A stretch of DNA of 5,314 bases from Caryophanales bacterium UBA7642 (lineage in GTDB: Bacteria > Bacillota_I > Bacilli_A > RFN20 > CAG-288): assembly GCA_002483745.1 (NCBI GenBank), contig DLIM01000019.1, positions 82,619 through 87,932 of the forward strand, read 5' to 3'. Each line of letters begins with the position of its first letter. Position 1 is the stretch's first letter. Shown here in pieces: positions 1 to 5,314 of this stretch. Both the position numbers and the translations under genes were made by a program. Below the pieces are notes generated by a model, which had not been told where the DNA came from, made no database searches, and saw only the letters and a program-made list of their open reading frames with translations.

Positions 1-1047
1 AGCATCTCTTAATTCTTCAGGCTTGCAGTCTCCGGATAAGGAGTGAATAGATTCGCCTTTGACGCAGCTTGCTAAGGCAATGTTCATGGCATCGTCTTTG
101 GTGCAGCCAAGGTCTTCAAGAGTGAGAGGAAGTCCGACTGAATAGACGAAGTCTCTGACTTGGTTATATTCCTCAACCGGGCTATCTTCTAATAAAAGCT
201 GGACTAAGGTGCCATAAGCGACACAGTTTCCGTGCATAGCGGTCTTCTTATGGAGAGAAGTAACACCATTATAGAAAGAATGAGCGACACATAAACCGCC
301 GTTATCGGCGCCAACACCGCTGAGATAGACGTTAGCTTCAATGATGGAATCAAGTTCAGGAGTGACCAAATGGTTATCGTTAGAAATCATAGCTTTGACA
401 CCGTCTTTAAGGAGAGTCTTGTAGCAAAGCTCACATAAAGCTAAAGAAGAAAGGGTAATTCCACCCATTTCTAATGATAAAGAATGGGTCTTATAGGAAG
501 CTCTAGCTTCAAAATAGGTTCCTAAAGCATCACCCATGCCAGCCACTAAGAACTTAGTAGGAGCATTAGCAATAACACCACTGTCAACAATGACTAAATC
601 CGGGTTATTAGGATAGAAAAGATAAGAGTTGAAGGAATGATCATCATTGTAGATGACGCTTAATCCGGTGCAGGGGGCATCAGTTGCAACGACAGTCGGA
701 ATGATGGCTATTCTCTTATTAGTATAGAAAGCTGTGGCTTTAGCAGTATCAATAGCACTGCCTCCACCGACTCCGATAACAACATCGATATGGTCTTTCT
801 TGACAATCTCTTCCATCTTCTTGATTTCTCCGACTGAGGAGATGCCACTGAAGATTTCATATCTTCTAATAGTCTTACTACCTTCAAAGGATTTCTCAAT
901 CTCATCATGGGTAGCTTCATAAGCCGAGTGGGAGCAAACAAAAAGGAAATGATCTCCGAAGAACTTGCAGTTCTCATAGAAATGTTCTAAAGCTCCTTTT
1001 CCTTGGATGTACTTAAGAGGAGCTCTCATCAACAATAAATCTTTCAT
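1..1047 (-). CDS. gldA: Glycerol dehydrogenase, 3' end cut by window edge
   Basis: NAD-dependent glycerol dehydrogenase of the iron-containing/group III alcohol dehydrogenase family. It oxidises glycerol to dihydroxyacetone (or the reverse) in the cytoplasm. The 349 visible residues align by eye with E. coli GldA almost throughout. The N-terminal KYIQGKG lies at 12-18, the NAD-binding glycine loop GVGGGSAIDTAK at 92-103, ATDAPC at 121-126, and FYPNNP at 144-149. The three metal ligands of the family are present: Asp173 (GMGDAL), His256 (VAHSFYNG) and His272 (AMHGN). Only the last roughly 15-20 residues should be missing. The start at 1047 is preferred over Met7 because it puts KYIQG where E. 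coli GldA has it and fits the upstream Shine-Dalgarno better. A terminator and a spacer with its own promoter elements separate it from the hyp operon, so it is probably transcribed alone. No other glycerol or dihydroxyacetone gene is visible. Confidence 0.93.
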   Translation of the reverse strand, partial: MKDLLLMRAPLKYIQGKGALEHFYENCKFFGDHFLFVCSHSAYEATHDEIEKSFEGSKTIRRYEIFSGISSVGEIKKMEEIVKKDHIDVVIGVGGGSAIDTAKATAFYTNKRIAIIPTVVATDAPCTGLSVIYNDDHSFNSYLFYPNNPDLVIVDSGVIANAPTKFLVAGMGDALGTYFEARASYKTHSLSLEMGGITLSSLALCELCYKTLLKDGVKAMISNDNHLVTPELDSIIEANVYLSGVGADNGGLCVAHSFYNGVTSLHKKTAMHGNCVAYGTLVQLLLEDSPVEEYNQVRDFVYSVGLPLTLEDLGCTKDDAMNIALASCVKGESIHSLSGDCKPEELRDA

Positions 1048-1060
1048 TTTTTGAATTTTA

Positions 1061-1079
1061 CCTTTCTTTTTGAATTATA
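1061..1079 (-). promoter_or_regulatory. Putative -10 box and ribosome binding site of gldA
   Basis: On the minus strand a perfect TATAAT lies at 1079-1074. The purine-rich AGAAAGG at 1067-1061 is the best Shine-Dalgarno candidate, 13 nt before the gldA ATG, which is longer than usual. At 17 bp upstream of the -10 the hexamer is TATGTT (1102-1097), a poor -35, so an activator or another promoter could be involved. A second TATAAT further upstream (1137-1132) is a competing candidate. Confidence 0.4.
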
Positions 1080-1107
1080 GATAGTAATAGAAAAAAAACA
1101 TAGTAAA

Positions 1108-1148
1108 ATAATACAAAAAGTTAGCTTTTGTATTATAATTGCTAACTT
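1108..1148. promoter_or_regulatory. Two interlocking inverted repeats upstream of gldA, possible operator
   Basis: The first repeat has perfect 11-bp arms, ATAATACAAAA (1108-1118) and TTTTGTATTAT (1126-1136), around a 7-nt centre. The second has perfect 8-bp arms, AAGTTAGC (1118-1125) and GCTAACTT (1141-1148). The left arm of the second is the centre of the first. A minus-strand TATAAT at 1137-1132 overlaps the outer end of the first repeat, which is a typical position for a repressor site. The arms do not match the Rex or CcpA (cre) consensus as I know them, so I name no regulator. If transcribed, the two helices would have the topology of an H-type pseudoknot. Operator function is inference; the symmetry is directly visible. 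Confidence 0.5.
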
Positions 1149-1190
1149 GTTGACTGATTCATCCTTAAAATTAAGATAGTAGTCAATAAC

Positions 1191-1226
1191 AAAGCAAAAA
1201 GCCAAGTGATAAATTCACTTGGCTTT
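1191..1226 (-). terminator. Rho-independent terminator of the hyp operon
   Basis: Read on the minus strand, AAAGCCAAGTGA (1226-1215) pairs perfectly with TCACTTGGCTTT (1209-1198) around the 5-nt loop ATTTA. A T-rich tail follows (TTTTT at 1200-1196, partly in the stem, then GC and TTT). It begins 18 nt after the hypA stop, as expected for the operon's end. On the plus strand the following T-run is short and there is no plus-strand gene, so it serves the minus strand. Confidence 0.9.
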
Positions 1227-1244
1227 GTTCACTTAATGCAGAAC

Positions 1245-1589
1245 TTATTCGACTTGGATTTCTTTGATGTTCATCTCATTGCCTTGAAGAAGATGAGTAT
1301 GTTCGCTCTTGCAGAAAGGGCAGATTTTACCATACTTGATAGTATCGTAAGTCTTGCCGCAGTCCTCACAGATAGTGATGGCTTTGATGGGAATGATTTG
1401 AAGTTTAGAGCCAGTCATGATCTTGCTTTTTGAGCAGGCCCATTTCCAGACATCTTCAAAATAAGAAGTAACAATAGAAGAGACTTCTCCGATTTCTAGG
1501 ACGGTCTTAGTGACTTTAGTAATGTCCTTGTCTTTAGCAAAGTCTTCAATGGTTTTGATGATTTCAAAGGCAACGCCTAACTCATGCAT
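1245..1589 (-). CDS. hypA: Nickel metallochaperone HypA
   Basis: A 114-residue zinc protein that delivers nickel, together with HypB, to [NiFe]-hydrogenase precursors and in some bacteria to urease. The length is normal for the family. The N-terminus is MHEL, with the invariant His2 that takes part in nickel binding. The structural zinc site is complete: Cys74-x2-Cys77 and Cys90-x2-Cys93. The end, QGNEMNIKEIQVE, is the usual HypA C-terminal strand. The start at 1589 is chosen because the family always begins MHE; the reading frame stays open up to 1697, but that extension is arginine-rich, unlike HypA, and lies inside the preceding gene. The first codons overlap the end of the flavoprotein gene by 8 nt (ATGCATGA), and no clear Shine-Dalgarno precedes the ATG, so translation is probably coupled. 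It is the last gene of the operon, followed by the terminator. Confidence 0.95.
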   Translation of the reverse strand: MHELGVAFEIIKTIEDFAKDKDITKVTKTVLEIGEVSSIVTSYFEDVWKWACSKSKIMTGSKLQIIPIKAITICEDCGKTYDTIKYGKICPFCKSEHTHLLQGNEMNIKEIQVE

Positions 1590-4440
1590 TTTTGCTGGCT
1601 TTCTTCGCTTTCTTACTAGCCTTCTTATAAGCCTTATGCTGCTTCTCGGAGACCTTTTCAGCCGGAGTCTTCTTACCAAAGGTAACCTTGAAGGCACGTT
1701 TAACCATATAAGGAAGAATAGCTTTCATCTTATCCTCGGCCTTATACATGGTGCTAGCTTCCGGATGGACTCTGAAGAGATGGATAGCATCGAAGTTGCA
1801 CTTAGTGGTGCAGATACCGCAGCCGATACACTTATTCTCATCAACGACTGAGGCACCGCAGCCTAAGCAGCGGGCAGTTTCAATCTTGACCTGTTCCTCA
1901 GTTAAAGTCTTATGGGCATCTTGGAAAGTATGATGATAGTCAACTGATTCATCCATTCCGGCTTCTTGTCTTCCAGCCTTATCGTAAGAAATATCAGCAA
2001 TGTTATCCTTATCAAGCGGAATGAATTCTCTGAGGTTTCTGCCAATAGTCATTGAAGCACCAGGTCTTACAAAACGATGAATAGAGACACTAGCTTCCTT
2101 ACCTTCAGCGATAGCGTCAATTGCAAACTTAGGACCGGTGTAGACATCTCCGCCCACGAAGATATCAGGCTCTTTAGTCTGATAAGAAACCTTATCGGCA
2201 ACCGGGCCATGAGCTCTATTGAACTCAACCTTAGTTCCTTTAAGTAAGTCATTCCAGACAATAGCCTGACCGATAGAGAAGATGACGGCAGTGCAGTCAA
2301 TGGTCTTGGTATCATTTTCATCGTACTGAGGTGCAAAGTGATGGTTTTCATCAAATACACGAAGACATTTCATAACGACAATGCCCTTAACATTCTTGTT
2401 TTCATCAAGAAGCACTTCTTTAGGAGCATAAGAACAATTGACTTCAACATGCTCTTCTTCTGCTTCTCTGATTTCCTGCTTAGTGGCAGGCATAATGTCA
2501 CGGCTTTCAAGACAGAACATAGAGACTTTAGTGGCGCCAAGACGAGTGGAACTTCTAGCAGCATCAATAGCGACATTACCGCCACCGATGACAACAACAG
2601 GTCCATTGAACTTAGGAGCCTTGTCTTCCTGAATCTCTCTTAAGAAGTCAACAGCTGTAAAGACATTCTTTCCGTCCTGACCAGGGATATTAGGAAGTTT
2701 GCCACCTTGGCAGCCAATAGCGATATAGAAAGCCTTATAGCCTTCTTTTCTTAACTGATCAATAGTAATGTCTTTTCCGACTTCTACTCCACATTTGATG
2801 GTGACACCAATAGCCTTGATTACTTCAATTTCAGCATCAATGACATTCTTTTCTAATTTGTATGAAGGAATTCCGTATCTTAACATACCGCCAGGTTGTT
2901 GAGCCTTTTCAAAGATGGTAGGCTCATATCCTTGCATAGCTAGATAATAGGCACAGCTTAAGCCAGCCGGGCCAGCGCCGATGATAGCAATCTTTTCTTT
3001 CCATTTGCCAACATTAGAAGCGATGACCGGAGTTGGAATGAAGCGGGTCTTAGCATCAAGATCCTTATCGGCAATAAACTTTTTGACGGCATCGATAGCG
3101 ACTGGACTATCGAATTTGCCTCTAGTGCAGGCATCTTCGCATTTACGGTTGCAGACACGTCCACAGATAGCAGGAAGCGGATTCTCTAACTTGATTAAAG
3201 CTAAAGCATCCTGGTATTTTCCTTGAGCGGCTAACTTCAAATAACCTTGGACAGCAATATGGGCTGGGCAAGCTGCTTTACAAGGTGATGTACCAGTTTC
3301 ATAACAGTTGATTCTGTTCTTGTCACGGTAATCTTCAGTCCATTTATCAACTCCCCAATGGAGGTTATCAGGTAATTCATGTTTAGGATAATTGATAGGA
3401 CCATTCTTCGTGCAAAGTTTCTGACCTAATTTGACAGCACCTGCAGGGCAGTATTCAACACATCTTCCGCAGGCTACACAGTTCTTCGGATCAACTTTAG
3501 CCACATAGGAGGAACGGGACATATTAGGAGTATTGAATAACTGAGAAGTTCTTAAAGCGTTGCAGATATTGATATCGCAGTTGCAGATAGCAAAAATCTT
3601 GTTCTTTCCATCGATGTTAGTAATCTGATGGACAAAGCCGTTATCCTCAGCTCTCTTTAAGATAGCCATGGCTTCATCATAAGTTACATAGTGGCCTTTT
3701 TTGGTTTCAACGCAGTAGTCGGCCATATCTCCAAGTCCTAGACACCAATCTTCGCAGCTATCTCCGCAGCCTTCTCCTTGCTTGGCTCTTCCATAACGGC
3801 AGGAGCAGATACCAGCAGAAATATGTCCGGCATATTTCTTTAACCAATAGGAAATATGTTCGATATCAATGGAGGTGTTCTCCATCTTGATAGCTTTTTC
3901 GACCGGGATGACATGCATACCGATACCGGCACCGCCCATAGGAACCATGTGTGTAATCTTCTCAAGCGGCAAGAAGGTCATTCTCTCAAAGAAAGCCGGT
4001 AATTCAGGATGGGCATCAATTGCTTCCTTACGCATGTTGGTGAATTCAGCAGAGCCTGGAACAAATAAAGGTAAAACATAGTAGCGGGTATGAGGTGCAC
4101 CCTTAATCGGGCCATTATCATCGTAGTGGTCACCATAGTTGTACTCCAATAAGCCAATGTAGGACATCTGATCCAATAGCTTTTGAATCTGTTCAGGTGT
4201 CTTATCCTTGTTCTTTTTGCAAAGTTGCTCAAAAGTATAAGGAGTCCTGACTTTCATGGCTAAAGCAATATCAGCCATATCATCAGTGGTAACACATTTA
4301 AGTCCCCAGTATTCAGGATCATCAGATGTTACTTTGTGGCCGATACGGTCAGTGATTTTCTGACCAAGCTTTAAGATTTTCTTATCCGGATTCTTATCTC
4401 CCATGTATTTAGGAGTGTAGGCTTTTGACATTTCAGGCAT
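1582..4440 (-). CDS. Multi-[4Fe-4S] FAD/NAD(P) oxidoreductase, GltD/NfnB-like fusion protein
   Basis: A 952-residue cytoplasmic electron-transfer flavoprotein with no visible signal peptide or membrane segment; partners and substrate unknown. Residues 59-101 resemble a small winged-helix segment. Residues 212-293 are cysteine-rich (CSCR at 212-215, Cys225, Cys229, Cys233, then CNCDINIC at 286-293). A ferredoxin motif follows: Cys321-x2-Cys324-x2-Cys327-x3-Cys331-Pro. Residues 379-460 match the iron-sulfur domain before GltD and NfnB cores (Cys387, Cys391-Pro, GRVC at 427-430, Cys434, Cys438). The core has an FAD loop (IIGAGPAGLS, 486-495), an NAD(P) loop (GGGNVAIDAAR, 619-629), SRDIMPA (646-652) and the second FAD motif GGDVYTGPKFAIDAI (763-777). 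The C-terminus adds Cys858, Cys861 and Cys871-x2-Cys874-x2-Cys877-x3-Cys881, then a Lys/Ala-rich tail (about 931-952). GltD and NfnB are only about 450-480 residues and usually pair with GltB or NfnA, neither seen here. The flanking hypB and hypA suggest a link to nickel enzyme function, which is inference. Confidence 0.88.
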   Translation of the reverse strand: MPEMSKAYTPKYMGDKNPDKKILKLGQKITDRIGHKVTSDDPEYWGLKCVTTDDMADIALAMKVRTPYTFEQLCKKNKDKTPEQIQKLLDQMSYIGLLEYNYGDHYDDNGPIKGAPHTRYYVLPLFVPGSAEFTNMRKEAIDAHPELPAFFERMTFLPLEKITHMVPMGGAGIGMHVIPVEKAIKMENTSIDIEHISYWLKKYAGHISAGICSCRYGRAKQGEGCGDSCEDWCLGLGDMADYCVETKKGHYVTYDEAMAILKRAEDNGFVHQITNIDGKNKIFAICNCDINICNALRTSQLFNTPNMSRSSYVAKVDPKNCVACGRCVEYCPAGAVKLGQKLCTKNGPINYPKHELPDNLHWGVDKWTEDYRDKNRINCYETGTSPCKAACPAHIAVQGYLKLAAQGKYQDALALIKLENPLPAICGRVCNRKCEDACTRGKFDSPVAIDAVKKFIADKDLDAKTRFIPTPVIASNVGKWKEKIAIIGAGPAGLSCAYYLAMQGYEPTIFEKAQQPGGMLRYGIPSYKLEKNVIDAEIEVIKAIGVTIKCGVEVGKDITIDQLRKEGYKAFYIAIGCQGGKLPNIPGQDGKNVFTAVDFLREIQEDKAPKFNGPVVVIGGGNVAIDAARSSTRLGATKVSMFCLESRDIMPATKQEIREAEEEHVEVNCSYAPKEVLLDENKNVKGIVVMKCLRVFDENHHFAPQYDENDTKTIDCTAVIFSIGQAIVWNDLLKGTKVEFNRAHGPVADKVSYQTKEPDIFVGGDVYTGPKFAIDAIAEGKEASVSIHRFVRPGASMTIGRNLREFIPLDKDNIADISYDKAGRQEAGMDESVDYHHTFQDAHKTLTEEQVKIETARCLGCGASVVDENKCIGCGICTTKCNFDAIHLFRVHPEASTMYKAEDKMKAILPYMVKRAFKVTFGKKTPAEKVSEKQHKAYKKASKKAKKASKNA

Positions 4441-4443
4441 ATG

Positions 4444-5121
4444 TTATTCTCCTTGCCAGTTTCTGACTTGCTGATAGATATATTCTGCTAAATCACTGAT
4501 TCCTTCTTTTGTCTTAGCTGAGACATACATAATCTTAGCTTTTGGATTGCGGCGATGGATATTCTCTTCAACTTTCTTCTTGTTGAAGTCAAAGACGGGT
4601 AAAGTATCTATTTTGGAGACAACAACTAAGTTGCAAACCTGATACATAAGTGGATACTTTAACGGCTTATCATCCCCTTCAGGGACTGACAGTATCGTCA
4701 TATTCATGCTGGCACCGGTATCAAACTCAGCCGGGCAAACAAGATTACCAACATTCTCTAGGAAGATTAGATCTAGGCCTTTGGTTTCAATATTGTCTAA
4801 TCCTTGCTTAGTCATTTCAGCATCGAGATGGCACATTCCGCCAGTATGAAGCTGGATGGCTTCTACTCCGGTATTCTCCATGATGCTTCTTGCATCGACA
4901 TCACTGTCAATATCTGCTTCCATGACACCAATTTTGAGTTTATCTTTTAACTGGTTGATTAAGGCATTTAGGAGAGTAGTCTTTCCACTTCCCGGTGATG
5001 ACATGACGTTCATCAAAAAAGTTTTCTTTTCCTTTAATGATTTTCTCAAAGCATTAGCATCGATGTTGTTTTTAGCAAAGACGCTTTCTTTAATTTCAAT
5101 AATTCGGATTTTTTTATCCAT
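4444..5121 (-). CDS. hypB: Nickel-inserting GTPase HypB
   Basis: A 225-residue SIMIBI-class GTPase that, with HypA, loads nickel into [NiFe]-hydrogenase or other nickel apoproteins. The P-loop is SSPGSGKTT (41-49). The switch region has MEADIDSDVDA (67-77), and ENVGNLVCPAEFDTGA (122-137) is a HypB hallmark. The G-domain metal site is intact: Cys97-His98 (GGMCH) and Cys129. The guanine-recognition motif reads Ser169-Lys-Ile-Asp172 instead of the usual Asn-Lys-x-Asp. The E. coli-type N-terminal CxxCGC nickel site and the His-rich stretch of some homologs are both absent; the length fits the short HypB form known from Helicobacter and Methanocaldococcus. It is the first gene of the operon, and the flavoprotein gene starts 3 nt after its stop. 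The start at 5121 is backed by the GAGGGA site 7 nt upstream. Confidence 0.95.
   Translation of the reverse strand: MDKKIRIIEIKESVFAKNNIDANALRKSLKEKKTFLMNVMSSPGSGKTTLLNALINQLKDKLKIGVMEADIDSDVDARSIMENTGVEAIQLHTGGMCHLDAEMTKQGLDNIETKGLDLIFLENVGNLVCPAEFDTGASMNMTILSVPEGDDKPLKYPLMYQVCNLVVVSKIDTLPVFDFNKKKVEENIHRRNPKAKIMYVSAKTKEGISDLAEYIYQQVRNWQGE
4449..4454 (-). promoter_or_regulatory. Ribosome binding site of the flavoprotein gene
   Basis: AAGGAG lies inside the last codons of hypB, 8 nt before the ATG at 4440. This ideal spacing fixes the start at 4440 rather than at the in-frame Met4 codon 9 nt further in, and it ties translation of the two genes closely together. Confidence 0.85.
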
Positions 5122-5128
5122 TGTTGAG

Positions 5129-5158
5129 TCCCTCTTCTGTTTGGCTCAAATAATTATA
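5129..5158 (-). promoter_or_regulatory. Promoter -10 box and ribosome binding site of the hypB operon
   Basis: On the minus strand TATAAT occupies 5158-5153 and the Shine-Dalgarno GAGGGA occupies 5134-5129, 7 nt before the hypB ATG. This would give a short leader of about 25 nt. No convincing -35 is seen at 16-18 bp (TAGCTG at 17 bp). A short inverted repeat, CTAGT-N5-ACTAG (5179-5193), lies around and just upstream of the expected -35 position. It could be an operator, but its arms are only 5 bp. Confidence 0.55.
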
Positions 5159-5205
5159 CTATAATAACTATTCGACAGCTAGTTCTGCACTAGACAATTG
5201 TAAAG

Positions 5206-5241
5206 ACCTTAGAAAAATAAAAAATTCTAGGTGCTTTTTTT
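5206..5241 (+). terminator. Weak terminator-like hairpin, plus strand
   Basis: ACCTTAGAA (5206-5214) pairs with TTCTAGGT (5225-5232) with one bulged T and a 10-nt A-rich loop, followed by GC and seven T (5235-5241). The T-run follows the hairpin only on the plus strand, yet no plus-strand gene lies before it in the window. On the minus strand it could be a poor terminator for a gene beyond the right edge. The stem is AT-rich and short, so it may be chance in AT-rich DNA. Confidence 0.3.
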
Positions 5242-5314
5242 ATACAAAAAAATAAAGAAAAATTCAAAAATGATGAAAAACCAGGTTATTTTAAATAGAT
5301 AAAAAACAATAAAT
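5242..5314. other. AT-rich intergenic DNA with nothing recognised
   Basis: Very A-rich on the plus strand. The tandem ATGATG near 5270 opens a frame that stops after ten codons, with no family resemblance, so no gene is called. No tRNA or convincing promoter pair is seen. It may hold upstream or downstream sequence of a gene outside the window. Confidence 0.5.

Noticed and set aside
708..977. Open frames on both strands inside gldA
   Set aside because: gldA is clearly real with conserved motifs along its whole length; these are shadows in other frames.
1108..1136. Rex or CcpA binding site
   Set aside because: The arms do not fit the Rex (TTGTTAA-N4-TTAACAA) or cre (TGWAANCGNTTNCA) patterns, so the regulator is left unnamed.
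1590..1697. In-frame upstream extension of hypA giving a 150-residue protein
   Set aside because: The extra 36 residues are Arg-rich, lie wholly inside the flavoprotein gene, and precede the family-defining MHE start; they are a frame shadow.
1206..1851. Open plus-strand frames over hypA and the flavoprotein 3' end
   Set aside because: They run antisense to well-identified genes, lack Shine-Dalgarno sites and resemble no family.
1582..4440. Glutamate synthase small subunit (gltD)
   Set aside because: The core resembles GltD, but the protein is twice as long with extra ferredoxin parts and no gltB beside it, so the symbol would mislead.
4856..5164. Plus-strand open frame covering the hypB 5' part and its promoter
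   Set aside because: It is antisense to the HypB P-loop region, has no recognisable domain, and covers the hypB promoter.
5265..5302. Small gene starting at the tandem ATG near 5270
   Set aside because: The frame stops after ten codons and there is no supporting ribosome binding site or similarity.

Overview
The window reads as a low-GC, anaerobic Bacillota-type chromosome segment. The DNA is AT-rich by eye, Shine-Dalgarno sites are purine-rich, operons are tightly packed, and the proteins carry many oxygen-sensitive iron-sulfur motifs. TGA is used as a stop (end of the 952-residue gene) and Trp is encoded by TGG where I checked, so the standard bacterial code applies rather than the Mycoplasma code. 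The taxonomic placement is inference; no rRNA or marker gene is present. All genes lie on the minus strand, so transcription runs from high to low coordinates.

Right part (5314 to 1191): one compact three-gene operon, hypB - large iron-sulfur flavoprotein - hypA. A TATAAT box and a good Shine-Dalgarno precede hypB. The next gene starts 3 nt after the hypB stop, hypA overlaps the flavoprotein gene by 8 nt, and a strong rho-independent hairpin ends the unit 18 nt after hypA. HypB (GTPase) and HypA (zinc protein) are the nickel-delivery pair of [NiFe]-hydrogenase and urease maturation. The 952-residue protein between them is a fusion: a cysteine-rich ferredoxin-like N-terminal half, a GltD/NfnB-type NAD(P)H-FAD oxidoreductase core, and a second ferredoxin cluster with a Lys/Ala tail at the C-terminus.

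Left part (1190 to 1): a regulatory spacer with two overlapping perfect inverted repeats, then gldA, a zinc-type glycerol dehydrogenase cut off by the window edge after 349 residues. It appears to be a separate transcription unit.

The most interesting point is that both ends of the operon are visible and it contains no hydrogenase subunit, no hypC/D/E/F and no urease gene. A nickel-insertion pair is thus bundled with an electron-transfer flavoprotein and nothing else. Either the nickel enzyme is encoded elsewhere, or HypA/HypB serve a different nickel protein here, possibly linked to the flavoprotein. The window cannot decide between these. No tRNA, rRNA, CRISPR array, insertion sequence or frameshift was seen.
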